From NCBI GenBank assembly GCA_910579455.1, contig CAJTUT010000005.1, positions 7,128 to 71,127 of the forward strand: DNA of 64,000 nucleotides, in the 5' to 3' direction. Below, piece by piece: positions 51,928 through 60,312 of this stretch. Origin of the DNA: an uncultured Bacilli bacterium. Its GTDB lineage: Bacteria > Bacillota_I > Bacilli_A > RF39 > UBA660. The notes below the pieces were generated by a model. The model was not told where the DNA came from. It was given only the letters and a program-made list of their open reading frames with translations, and made no database searches. Position 1 is the first letter of the stretch. Each line of letters opens with the position of its first letter. Both the position numbers and the translations under genes were made by a program.

Positions 51928-52743
51928 GTGGTATTATTTGATAAAATAACTATTGATTTAGAAACGCTAATAAGACCTCTCATATATATCATAATAGGAT
52001 TTTCTATATATGAAATATTTAGAAAACTTCTTAATAATGTAGAAAAGAGAAGTAAAATTAAGAAAAAGCATCATCAAAAACGTGTTAAAACTATTAATAC
52101 CTTAATTCAAAATATTATTAAATATGTAATTATTATTCTTGTGCTAATATCTATTCTTTCTAATTTTGGTATTAATGTGAAATCTATTCTAGCAGGAGTA
52201 GGAATAACAGCAGCAATTATAGGTTTGGCCTTTCAAGATATTGCTAAAGACTTTTTAGCGGGTATATCTATTATACTAGAAGATCAGTTTGAAATTGGAG
52301 ATACTGTTAAAATTAATGATTTTACAGGAGAAGTAGTATCTTTTGGTTTAAAAACTACAAGAGTTAGAAATTATAAAGGGGCAACAAAAATCATTGCAAA
52401 TCATACAATAACAGACTTAATTAATTACAACCTATATAATAATTTAGCAGTAGTAGATGTTTCAGTAGACTATGGGGAAAATTTGGAAAAGGTAGAAAAG
52501 GTTCTAACAGAAGTTTCAGATGAAGTATCTTCTAAAATTCCAAAGGCTAAGGGAAAATTAAAAATTTTAGGTGTGAATGAATTGGAAGAATCAAGTATTG
52601 TATACCGGGTAGCAATAGAAGTGGCAGCAGCGGAGCATATAGCTGCTGAAAGAATTTTAAGAAAAGAGTTAAAAAACGCATTAGATAAAGCCAAGATTAA
52701 GATTCCATATCAACAAATAGAGGTGCATAATGGAGATAAATAA
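51928..52743 (+). CDS. MscS-family mechanosensitive channel
   Basis: 271 residues. Three N-terminal hydrophobic segments (about 11-30, 62-85, 88-110), the third Gly/Ala-rich (GVGITAAIIGLAFQDIAKDFLAG) as in MscS pore helix 3, then the beta domain with FEIGDTVKINDFTGEV and LKTTRVRNYKG. Jumps in turgor open the pore. GTG start with AAGAAGG 7 bases upstream. Overlaps the next gene by 14 bases; Bacillus also has an MscS-like gene (yyaE/F area) near parB. Confidence 0.92.
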   Translation: MVLFDKITIDLETLIRPLIYIIIGFSIYEIFRKLLNNVEKRSKIKKKHHQKRVKTINTLIQNIIKYVIIILVLISILSNFGINVKSILAGVGITAAIIGLAFQDIAKDFLAGISIILEDQFEIGDTVKINDFTGEVVSFGLKTTRVRNYKGATKIIANHTITDLINYNLYNNLAVVDVSVDYGENLEKVEKVLTEVSDEVSSKIPKAKGKLKILGVNELEESSIVYRVAIEVAAAEHIAAERILRKELKNALDKAKIKIPYQQIEVHNGDK

Positions 52744-52933
52744 AAAAGAGTATCAATTAGGTAGTAAAGTAATTATGAAAAAACAACATCCATGTGGCTC
52801 AAATGAATGGAAAGTTATTAGGCTAGGAGCGGATATCAAAATAAAGTGTTTGAACTGTGGACGTTCCTTATTTATGCCACGAATAGAATTTAATAAAAAA
52901 ATTAAAAAAATTATAGCAGAGGAAGGTAATTAA
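52730..52933 (+). CDS. DUF951 zinc-ribbon-like small protein
   Basis: 67 residues: YQLGSKVIMKKQHPCGSNEWKVIRLGADIKIKCLNCGRSLFMPR is the DUF951 signature with CGSNEW and C-x2-C. Role unknown; the family sits next to parB/ychF in Firmicutes (yyzM in Bacillus). Overlaps mscS. Confidence 0.92.
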   Translation: MEINKKEYQLGSKVIMKKQHPCGSNEWKVIRLGADIKIKCLNCGRSLFMPRIEFNKKIKKIIAEEGN

Positions 52934-52934
52934 T

Positions 52935-54530
52935 ATGAGAGATCGAAAAAAATTAAAACTCAGGAAATTTTACTTTCACCCTATCACTGTTTTTATTGTA
53001 ATGAGTTTGATTGTTGTTCTATTAAGTGCTATTCTATCCTTATTTGAAATGCAATCAACTTATAATACTGTTAATATCAATACTCATGAATTAGAATCAA
53101 AAATTGTAGCAGTAGAAAATATGCTTAGTTTTGATGGAATGAAGTTTATTATTAGTAATGCAGCTACTAACTTTATTAGTTTTGCTCCACTTGGAATGTT
53201 GCTAATATCATTAATAGGAATCTGTATTGCGGAAGCAACAGGTTTTATAGAAGTATTTTCTAAAAAATATTTAAGAAAACTATCTCATACTCAACTGACT
53301 TTTATTGTGGTTTTTCTTGCAACAATTTCCTCTTTAATCAACGAAATTGGATATGCTATTTTAATACCACTGGTGGCTATGATGTATCAATCTATTGGGA
53401 GAAATCCTCTAACAGGAATCGTTACAGCCTTTAGTGGGGTAGCCTTTGGTTATGGAGTATCTTTGTTTGTGGGATCAATGGAAGTTGCTTTAATGGATTC
53501 TACAAAAGCAGCGGCCTCCTTAATTGATAATAATATTCATATTAGTTTAACAAGCAACTTGTTCTTTATTATTGTAGCTTCTATTATTTTAACGGTGATT
53601 GGCACAATTATTATTGAAAAAATAGTTAGTCCAAGACTAGGTAAATATAAAGAACGTGAGGATATTTCAAAAACAGAAGAGTTAAGAATCATTGACTTAG
53701 AAGAAGAACAGCAACACAAAATTGAAAGACAAAAGAAAGAAAAAAGAGGGCTATGTTTTTCTCTAATTACCTTTTTTGTAGTTATTATCATTTTTATTTA
53801 TATGATTGTCCCAAGTCTACCAAATTCTGGAATGCTTTTAGATATGAAAGAAACCACTTATTTAGGACAAATTTTTGGAGATAATTCGTATTTTCAAGAT
53901 GGTTTCACGTATATGATGTCTTTATTGTTTCTATTCATGGGAATTGCTTATGGAATTGGAGCCAAATCAGTTAAAAATGATCGAGATATGATAGAAAAAG
54001 CGGGAGGATATTTTTCTAAAATTGGGAATATTATTATCTTACTTTTTGTTGTTTCTCAGTTTATTGCTATTTTTAAAAAAACCAATATTGGAACAATTAT
54101 TACTGCATGGTTTGCTAACCTAATAGAGTATTTAGGATTTAGTGGAATTCCTTTAATTTTATTGGTACTAATACTAATTGCAATTTCAAACTTATTCCTG
54201 ACAACGCCAAGTGCTAAATGGACAATCTTTTCACCAGTTGTAGTACCCTTATTCATGCAGTCTAATATTTCAGCACAGTTTGCTCAAATCATAGCTAGAG
54301 TAGGGGATTCTATGACCAATGGAATTACACCTTTACTTGCTTGTTTTGTGATCTATATTGGATATTTAAATATTTATAACTTTGATAAAAATAAGCCAAT
54401 AACAATTACAAGGGCAATTAAACTAGTATCTCCATATTTTGGAATTATAAGTGTAGTATGGATCTTATTAGTAATAGGATGGTACATTTTAGGATTGCCA
54501 ATAGGACCAGGGGTCTATCCAACCATTTAG
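52935..54530 (+). CDS. AbgT-family transporter
   Basis: 531-residue membrane protein with about 11 hydrophobic segments. Family features: NAATNFISFAPLGMLLISLIG near 74-95, ATISSLINEIGYAILIPL, NPLTGIVTAFSGVAFGYG, and late LFLTTPSAKWTIFSPVVVPLF with MTNGITPL. Known members import p-aminobenzoyl-glutamate or export sulfonamides and related folate precursors. Starts one base after the DUF951 gene. A central charged cytoplasmic loop (about 235-270) is rich in Lys and Glu. Confidence 0.92.
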   Translation: MRDRKKLKLRKFYFHPITVFIVMSLIVVLLSAILSLFEMQSTYNTVNINTHELESKIVAVENMLSFDGMKFIISNAATNFISFAPLGMLLISLIGICIAEATGFIEVFSKKYLRKLSHTQLTFIVVFLATISSLINEIGYAILIPLVAMMYQSIGRNPLTGIVTAFSGVAFGYGVSLFVGSMEVALMDSTKAAASLIDNNIHISLTSNLFFIIVASIILTVIGTIIIEKIVSPRLGKYKEREDISKTEELRIIDLEEEQQHKIERQKKEKRGLCFSLITFFVVIIIFIYMIVPSLPNSGMLLDMKETTYLGQIFGDNSYFQDGFTYMMSLLFLFMGIAYGIGAKSVKNDRDMIEKAGGYFSKIGNIIILLFVVSQFIAIFKKTNIGTIITAWFANLIEYLGFSGIPLILLVLILIAISNLFLTTPSAKWTIFSPVVVPLFMQSNISAQFAQIIARVGDSMTNGITPLLACFVIYIGYLNIYNFDKNKPITITRAIKLVSPYFGIISVVWILLVIGWYILGLPIGPGVYPTI

Positions 54531-54558
54531 AAAAGAAAAAATAATCTTTTCTTTTTCT
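54529..54558 (+). terminator. Terminator of the parAB-abgT unit
   Basis: AGAAAAGA and TCTTTTCT (54529-54536 with 54545-54552), then TTTTCTAT. Overlaps the stop. Confidence 0.65.
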
Positions 54559-54583
54559 ATATTTTATACCTATTGTTAAATGC

Positions 54584-54612
54584 TTGCTATAAAATGATTT
54601 ATCATCTATAAT
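54584..54612 (+). promoter_or_regulatory. Promoter of ychF
   Basis: TTGCTA (54584-54589), 17-base spacer, TATAAT (54607-54612); 73 bases to the ATG. Confidence 0.65.
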
Positions 54613-54685
54613 ATAGCCAAATATTTATAAAAATGAATATACAGAAATAAGTACAAAAAAAATAAAATAGAAAAGAGGAAATAAT

Positions 54686-55786
54686 ATGAGTTTAAGAGCA
54701 GGAATTGTAGGTCTTCCTAATGTGGGAAAATCGACTCTATTTAATGCCATAACTAATCAAAAAATCTTAGCAGAAAATTACCCTTTTGCAACGATAGAAC
54801 CTAATATAGGAATTGTTACAGTACCAGATATTAGAATGGAAAAGTTAAAAAGTATGTATGAACCAAATAAATTTATTCCAACTGCCTATGAATTTACAGA
54901 TATTGCGGGTCTTGTAAAAGGTGCTTCTAAAGGGGAAGGATTGGGGAATAAATTTTTATCACATATTAGAGAAGTGGATGCAATAGTAGAAGTGGTTAGA
55001 TGCTTTGCAAATGATAAAATTATTCATGTAGATGGGAGTGTTGATCCTATTAGAGATATAGAAACAATTAACTTAGAACTTTCTATTGCTGATTTAGATA
55101 TTATTAATAATAGATTAGAGAAGGTGTCTAAAAAGGCCAGAACTACAAAAGATAAAGATACTATTATGGAAGTAGATGCATTAGAAAAAGCAAAAAAAGC
55201 TTTGGAGGAGAATAAGCCACTAAGGCAAGTTGAATTTAGCGAGGAGGAACAAAAACTACTAAAGTCATATAGTTTTCTGACACTAAAACCTATAATATAT
55301 TTAGCAAATATTGATGAAGAGGAACTGGGAAAGAAAGATAATTTATATGTAGAGAAAGTAAAAGAATATGCAAAATCAGAAAATTCTCAAGTAGTTAGTC
55401 TCTGTTGTAAAGTAGAAGAAGACTTAAGTGAGTTAAGCAAGGAGGATAAAAAAGAGATGTTGGAGGCCATAGGTTTAAAGAATTCTGGATTAGATCAATT
55501 AATTAGGACAACTTATGATATCTTAGGTCTAGCTACTTATTTTACAGTAGGAAAAGATGAGGTAAGAGCATGGACTTTCCCAAAAGGAATGAATGCTAAA
55601 AAATGTGCGGGCATTATTCATACTGATTTTGAAAAAGGATTCATAAAAGCAGAAGTTATGTCTTATAGTGATTTAATGGAATATGGGAGTGAATTAAAGG
55701 TAAAAGAAGCAGGAAAATCGAGACTAGAAGGAAAAGACTATATAATGCAAGATGGTGATATTTGCCATTTTAGATTTAATATATAA
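54686..55786 (+). CDS. ychF: Ribosome-binding ATPase YchF (Obg family)
   Basis: 366 residues. GLPNVGKSTLFNAI, DIAGLVKGASKGEGLGNKFL, and a G4 variant (NIDEEE) giving ATP over GTP preference, then coiled coil and C-terminal TGS domain (LATYFTVGKDEVRAWTFPKG, DGDICHFRFNI). Role: ribosome and oxidative-stress linked. Placed between parB and rpsF as in Bacillus (yyaF). Confidence 0.97.
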   Translation: MSLRAGIVGLPNVGKSTLFNAITNQKILAENYPFATIEPNIGIVTVPDIRMEKLKSMYEPNKFIPTAYEFTDIAGLVKGASKGEGLGNKFLSHIREVDAIVEVVRCFANDKIIHVDGSVDPIRDIETINLELSIADLDIINNRLEKVSKKARTTKDKDTIMEVDALEKAKKALEENKPLRQVEFSEEEQKLLKSYSFLTLKPIIYLANIDEEELGKKDNLYVEKVKEYAKSENSQVVSLCCKVEEDLSELSKEDKKEMLEAIGLKNSGLDQLIRTTYDILGLATYFTVGKDEVRAWTFPKGMNAKKCAGIIHTDFEKGFIKAEVMSYSDLMEYGSELKVKEAGKSRLEGKDYIMQDGDICHFRFNI

Positions 55787-55899
55787 GATGATTTAATAGG
55801 AATTACTATTCTATAACATAAAATTTATCTACTTTAAGAAAGGATATTTCCTTAGAAAATCGATCTTGGGTAAAATATGTAAGATGAATAAGAAAAAGA

Positions 55900-55928
55900 T
55901 TTACATTTAAAAAATAATTTGCTATAAT
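55900..55928 (+). promoter_or_regulatory. Promoter of rpsF-ssb-rpsR
   Basis: TTTACA (55900-55905), 17-base spacer ending TGC, TATAAT (55923-55928), 73 bases before the rpsF ATG. Confidence 0.8.
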
Positions 55929-55934
55929 ACATAC

Positions 55935-55993
55935 GAGTATTAACAAATGCTCCTTACTCATAAAATTATATGAGTCATTAGTCCAAAAGGAGG
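55935..55993 (+). promoter_or_regulatory. Structured leader of rpsF
   Basis: The leader has hairpin ACTCATA/TATGAGT (55956-55962 with 55969-55975). Immediately before it, CTCCTT (55950-55955) can pair with AAGGAG of the ribosome binding site (55987-55992). An alternative GAGTA/TACTC pair (55935-55939 with 55955-55959) would break the first hairpin. S6:S18 autoregulation of this operon through the leader is known in other bacteria; the exact bound motif is not identified here. Confidence 0.4.
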
Positions 55994-56000
55994 TGTAAGA

Positions 56001-56288
56001 ATGAACAAATATGAAATTATGTTTATTGTAAAACCAGATATAGAGGAATCAGAGATTAAAAAAGTTGCAGAATCTATGAAGAAGGTTTTAACAGACAAAC
56101 AAGCAAAAGTATTAGAAGAAAAAACAATGGGACAAAAAGAACTTGCCTATGAAATGAATAAGTTTAAGACTGGATATTATTTTTTATTTATAGTAGAGGC
56201 GAATGCTGCTGCAATTGAAGAGTTTAACCGTGTTGTTGGGATCAACGAAAATCTACTTCGTCACTTAGTTGTACGAGTAGAAGATTAA
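56001..56288 (+). CDS. rpsF: Ribosomal protein bS6
   Basis: 95 residues, NKYEIMFIVKPDIEESEIK, KELAYEMNKFKTGYYFLFIVEA and NENLLRHLVVRVED. Binds 16S rRNA with S18. AAAAGGAGG precedes the ATG. First gene of the rpsF-ssb-rpsR operon. Confidence 0.98.
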   Translation: MNKYEIMFIVKPDIEESEIKKVAESMKKVLTDKQAKVLEEKTMGQKELAYEMNKFKTGYYFLFIVEANAAAIEEFNRVVGINENLLRHLVVRVED

Positions 56289-56306
56289 TGAAAAGAGGTA
56301 TTTATC

Positions 56307-56783
56307 ATGAATAAAGTATTTTTAATAGGAAGATTAACAAGGGATCCAGAATTAAGATACACAGGAAGTAATACAGCAGTAGCATCTTTTTCTCTTGCAG
56401 TAAATAGAAACTTTACAAATCAATCAGGAGAACGTGAAGCAGATTTTATTAATATTGTGGTATGGAGAAAGCAAGCGGAGAATGTAAAAAATTATTTATC
56501 TCAAGGAAGTCAAGTAGCAATAGATGGTCGTATTCAAACCCGTTCTTATGATGATAATGAGGGAAAAAAACGATATATAACAGAGGTAGTTGCAGATAAT
56601 GTAGAGTTTTTAGGAACGAAAAGTTCCAATGGAGGAAATCAAACATCACAAGATTCATCAGCAGAACCAACTCCATATGATTTTGGAAAAGAAGCAGAAC
56701 CAAAAGGAACTGATGTAGATAGTAATCCTTTCGCAGATTTTGGATCCAATATTGAAATAAGTGATGATGAATTACCATTTTAA
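56307..56783 (+). CDS. ssb: Single-stranded DNA-binding protein
   Basis: 158 residues. OB-fold ([47 protein letters not shown]), a Ser/Asn/Pro-rich linker and the acidic tip DDELPF that recruits replication and repair proteins. Located between rpsF and rpsR as in most Firmicutes. Confidence 0.98.
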   Translation: MNKVFLIGRLTRDPELRYTGSNTAVASFSLAVNRNFTNQSGEREADFINIVVWRKQAENVKNYLSQGSQVAIDGRIQTRSYDDNEGKKRYITEVVADNVEFLGTKSSNGGNQTSQDSSAEPTPYDFGKEAEPKGTDVDSNPFADFGSNIEISDDELPF

Positions 56784-56797
56784 GAAGGAGGATTAAT

Positions 56798-57013
56798 ATG
56801 GCAGAATTTTATCGTAAAAAGAGAAAAGTTTGTATGATGTGTACAGGTAAAACAGTTAATTATAAAGAACCAGAAACATTAAAGAGATACATGAATGAAA
56901 AAAGTAAAATCGTACCAAGACGTATAACAGGAAACTGTGCTAGACATCAAAGAGTAATTGCTAGAGCGATTAAAAGAGCCCGTGCAATTGGGTTATTACC
57001 ATATACGAAGTAA
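56798..57013 (+). CDS. rpsR: Ribosomal protein bS18
   Basis: 71 residues: [47 protein letters not shown]. Keeps the Cys pair CMMC and Cys/His of the zinc-type (C+) form. AGAAGGAGG precedes the ATG. Confidence 0.98.
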   Translation: MAEFYRKKRKVCMMCTGKTVNYKEPETLKRYMNEKSKIVPRRITGNCARHQRVIARAIKRARAIGLLPYTK

Positions 57014-57044
57014 AGGATTGATGAATTTTCAGTCTTTTTTTATC
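57012..57044 (+). terminator. rpsF-ssb-rpsR terminator
   Basis: AAGGATTGA pairs with TCAGTCTTT (G-U pairs allowed), followed by TTTTTATC. Overlaps the rpsR stop. Confidence 0.6.
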
Positions 57045-57440
57045 GGAAAATAATGAATTATATTATGATAAGTGGTAAATATATGTGCTAAAATTATGAG
57101 AATTAGAATTAATTAAAATGATATGGGTAGAATTAGGAACGATAGTATGTATGATAGATGTCATAGTTCTAAGTAATTGATTTTTCAGCCTGAGATACCT
57201 TGTTTTGATGAGTGTAAATGCAATAGACGGACTAAATGATAACAAAGAGATATAGATTCTTGGAATAATATTTATATTAAAGTATATGCTACAGTTGGAA
57301 TTAAAACAAATAAATTATTGAATGTACAAAATATGAAGAAATTAGTTGGTCTGAGATTATTACAAAGGAGCAAACTAGAAAGAAAACTAAGAAAAATTCA
57401 AAAAGGGGCTAATTGATTTAGTCTCTTTTCTTAGCTCCTA
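57045..57440 (+). other. Non-coding stretch with a short open frame
   Basis: About 460 bases before the DHH gene with no recognisable gene. The only plus-strand open frame of note is about 57 codons (57243-57416) without a start or ribosome binding site; it ends in a basic stretch NMKKLVGLRLLQRSKLERKL. It could be the remains of a gene such as the missing front part of gdpP, but no membrane, PAS or GGDEF sequence is visible. A weak hairpin (AAAAGGGGCTAA with TTTAGTCTCTTTT, 57401-57429) closes it. Confidence 0.35.
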
Positions 57441-57443
57441 GTA

Positions 57444-57472
57444 TCGACAAAACTTAGAAATTATTATATAAT
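57444..57472 (+). promoter_or_regulatory. Promoter of the DHH gene
   Basis: TCGACA (57444-57449), 17-base spacer, TATAAT (57467-57472), 40 bases before the ATG. Confidence 0.65.
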
Positions 57473-57511
57473 AAATATAAATCTTAGGACTCTAGGAGGC
57501 GTGAAAAGGTA

Positions 57512-58501
57512 ATGATAATAGTAGAGAAGAAAAAGAGGATTAATAAGTATATCAAGAAAGCAAAAAATATTTTTATTATGGCTCATAAAGATTTAGATTT
57601 AGATGCTTTGGGAAGCTCCATTGGGATGTATGTTATCTTAAAACAAAAAAAGAAAAATTGTTTTCTAGTTATTGATGATAAAGAACACGAGTTAGGTGTT
57701 GAAAAAATATTAAAAGAACTAGAAGGTTGTATTACAATTATAAAAAGTTATGATGTTCCAAAGAATATGGAAAAAAATATTAATAAAAATTTATTACTAA
57801 TTCTAGATACTAATAAAAAGGACTTAGTTCAAAGTAGTGATATTTTAAAAATGTTTCCCAATAAAATGATTTTTGATCATCATGGAATTGGAAAAACCAC
57901 AATTAAAGATGCATTTCTAGTTCAGGATGACAATGTTTCTAGTACTTGTGAGATGATTACAACCTTAATCGAATCTTATGATATAGAACTAGATCCTTAT
58001 TATGCTACAATCCTATTATCAGGAATTGTTTTAGATACAAATAATTTTACCTTAAAAACAACAGCTGATACATATTATGCAGCATATTATTTAGCATCCC
58101 TTGGGGCATCGGCTAAGAAAGTGCAATATTTGTTAAAACAAGATTTATTGGAATATACAGAAAGGGAAAAGCTTCTTACAAAAATAGAAATTTTAGATAA
58201 AAAAATCGCTATATCTAAAGCGGCAGCTTCTACAATCTATCGTAGAGAAGATTTAGCAAAAGTAGCAGATACTTTATTATTTTTTAATGATATTGAAGCA
58301 TCATTTGTAATTGGAAAAATATCGAAAGATACTGTTGGAATCAGTGCTAGAAGTTTAGGAAACTATGATATTTCTAAGATTTTAGATCGTCTAGGAGGCG
58401 GTGGAGATGATTATAATGGTGCTGTCAAATTTGATCATAAAACAATTGGAAAAGTAGAGGAATTATTAAAAAAAGAGATTAAAAATCAAGAGGGTGAATA
58501 G
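57512..58501 (+). CDS. DHH-DHHA1 phosphodiesterase, short GdpP-like form
   Basis: 329 residues. DHH part: [13 protein letters not shown] (metal ligands His25, Asp29/31), LLILDTN, FDHHGIG and DTNNFTL. DHHA1 part ends [11 protein letters not shown], where most relatives have GGGGH; the His is Asp. Sits directly before rplI-dnaB, the place of gdpP (c-di-AMP phosphodiesterase, about 650 residues with membrane, PAS and GGDEF domains). Those N-terminal domains are absent, so this is a soluble form that resembles the catalytic half only. c-di-AMP or a dinucleotide such as pApA is the likely substrate. Confidence 0.88.
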   Translation: MIIVEKKKRINKYIKKAKNIFIMAHKDLDLDALGSSIGMYVILKQKKKNCFLVIDDKEHELGVEKILKELEGCITIIKSYDVPKNMEKNINKNLLLILDTNKKDLVQSSDILKMFPNKMIFDHHGIGKTTIKDAFLVQDDNVSSTCEMITTLIESYDIELDPYYATILLSGIVLDTNNFTLKTTADTYYAAYYLASLGASAKKVQYLLKQDLLEYTEREKLLTKIEILDKKIAISKAAASTIYRREDLAKVADTLLFFNDIEASFVIGKISKDTVGISARSLGNYDISKILDRLGGGGDDYNGAVKFDHKTIGKVEELLKKEIKNQEGE

Positions 58502-58502
58502 A

Positions 58503-58943
58503 ATGCAGGTAATTTTTATAAAAGATTTAAGGAAACAAGGAAAAAAGGGCGAAATAAAAAATGTGAAGGATGGCTATGCTCAAAACTTTTTAATAAAAAA
58601 TGGATATGCAATTCCAGTAAATGAAAAAAATTTAACAGATTTAAAAAACGAAAAAATTCGTGAAGAAAAATTGGATGAGAAAAATAAACAAGAGGCAACG
58701 GTGTTAAAAGAAAAGATGGAAAAAGAAGTATTAGAGTTTCAGGTGAAAACAGGAGAAGAGGATCGTGTCTTTGGGAGTATTAGTCCTAAACAGGTAAAAG
58801 AGGAATTATTAAAAAAGGGATACTCTGTTGAGAAAAGACAAATTGAATTAAAGAGTAATATTGCATCTTTAGGATATCATGAAGTAAACGTTAATCTTTA
58901 TCCTACTGTTATTGCTAAGATAAAAGTACATGTAATAAAATAG
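58503..58943 (+). CDS. rplI: Ribosomal protein bL9
   Basis: 146 residues: [29 protein letters not shown], long central helix and C-terminal [32 protein letters not shown] precedes the ATG at 58503; it overlaps nothing and starts 1 base after the DHH stop. Confidence 0.97.
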   Translation: MQVIFIKDLRKQGKKGEIKNVKDGYAQNFLIKNGYAIPVNEKNLTDLKNEKIREEKLDEKNKQEATVLKEKMEKEVLEFQVKTGEEDRVFGSISPKQVKEELLKKGYSVEKRQIELKSNIASLGYHEVNVNLYPTVIAKIKVHVIK

Positions 58944-58953
58944 AGGTGATAGT

Positions 58954-60312
58954 ATGGCACTAAAGTCATTACCTAATAATTTAGAAGCGGAGGAATCTGT
59001 ATTAGGGTCATGTTTTCTTTCAAAATATGCTCTACAAAAAGCTTGTGAAAATTTAACAGAAGATTCTTTTTATAATGAAAAAAATGCTAAAATTTTTACA
59101 ACACTTTCCTCTTTAATGGATAAAAAAATACCAATTGATTTAACTACTGTAACAAGTGATTTAAAAAACAAGAAAATATTAAAAGAAGTAGGTGGTGTGG
59201 AATATTTAACAGAAATTTTGAATTTTGTTCCAACTGCTACTAATATAGATTATTATATAAAAAATGTTCAAGATACAGCTATATTAAGAAACCTAATAGA
59301 AACGGCTACACAAATTGCTAGTGATGGCTATCAAACAGCAGAAAATGTAAATGAAATCTTAGATAATGCCGAAAAAAAAATCCTAAATATTGTAAAAAAT
59401 CGTAAAGCTAGTGAATTTAAATCAATTAAAGAGGTATTAATAAAAACCGAAAAGGATTTAGAGAAACTATCACAAACAAAAGGAGAGATTACAGGTCTTG
59501 CAACTGGGTGGTACGATTTTGACAAATTAACTGCGGGTTTACATGAAAATGAATTTATTATTATTGCAGCACGTCCTGCGATGGGAAAAACGGCATTTGC
59601 TCTAAATTTGGCAACCCATGTTGCTATGAATAATAACAAGTCAGTTGCTTTATTTAACTTAGAGATGGGGGCAGAACAATTAGCTATGAGAATTTTATCC
59701 TCTCTAGGACAGATAGAAGGATATAAATTAAGAACAGGAAATTTATTGAATAATGACTGGAAGCGTATTAATGAAGCAACATCACAACTTGCTGATACAA
59801 ATTTATATATTGATGATACCCCAGGAATTACTATAGGAGAAATTAGAGCAAAATGTCGCCGTCTAGCTAGTAGTGAAAAAGGTTTAGGGATTATAATTAT
59901 TGACTATTTACAGTTAATATCAGGTGGAAAAAACTATGGAACGAACCGTCAGCAAGAAGTATCAGATATTTCAAGGAGTTTAAAAACATTAGCTATGGAG
60001 TTACATGTTCCTATAATTGCACTAGCACAGCTTTCTCGTGGAGTAGAATCACGTGAAGATAAAAGACCAATCATGAGTGATTTACGTGAATCAGGGTCTA
60101 TTGAGCAAGATGCAGATATTGTTTCTTTCTTATACCGTGATGATTACTATAATAAAGAGGCTAGAAGAGAAGATGATATTAGTATTAGTGAACTAATTAT
60201 TGGAAAACATCGTAATGGACCGACTGCTACGATAGAATTGTTATTTAAGAAGAATACATCTACCTTCTTAAGTTTAAAAAAGGAAAATAAGGGAGCTGAG
60301 AGTCATGAATAG
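58954..60312 (+). CDS. dnaB: Replicative DNA helicase DnaB (DnaC in Bacillus)
   Basis: 452 residues. N-terminal primase-interacting domain (PNNLEAEESVLGSCFLS), RecA-like motor with Walker A ARPAMGKTAFALN, DTPGITIGEIRAKCRRL, Walker B IIIDYLQLISGG, and DLRESGSIEQDADIV. GAGGTGATAGT precedes the ATG. Overlaps the peptidase gene by 8 bases. Confidence 0.98.
   Translation: MALKSLPNNLEAEESVLGSCFLSKYALQKACENLTEDSFYNEKNAKIFTTLSSLMDKKIPIDLTTVTSDLKNKKILKEVGGVEYLTEILNFVPTATNIDYYIKNVQDTAILRNLIETATQIASDGYQTAENVNEILDNAEKKILNIVKNRKASEFKSIKEVLIKTEKDLEKLSQTKGEITGLATGWYDFDKLTAGLHENEFIIIAARPAMGKTAFALNLATHVAMNNNKSVALFNLEMGAEQLAMRILSSLGQIEGYKLRTGNLLNNDWKRINEATSQLADTNLYIDDTPGITIGEIRAKCRRLASSEKGLGIIIIDYLQLISGGKNYGTNRQQEVSDISRSLKTLAMELHVPIIALAQLSRGVESREDKRPIMSDLRESGSIEQDADIVSFLYRDDYYNKEARREDDISISELIIGKHRNGPTATIELLFKKNTSTFLSLKKENKGAESHE

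Noticed and set aside
53905..53915. GGTTTCACGTATATG in the AbgT-type gene as a fourth parS site
   Set aside because: Only the left half matches; the right arm is not palindromic.
57063..57245. 60-codon minus-strand open frame after rpsR
   Set aside because: No ribosome binding site, runs against all neighbours, and the sequence is mostly serine/isoleucine low complexity.
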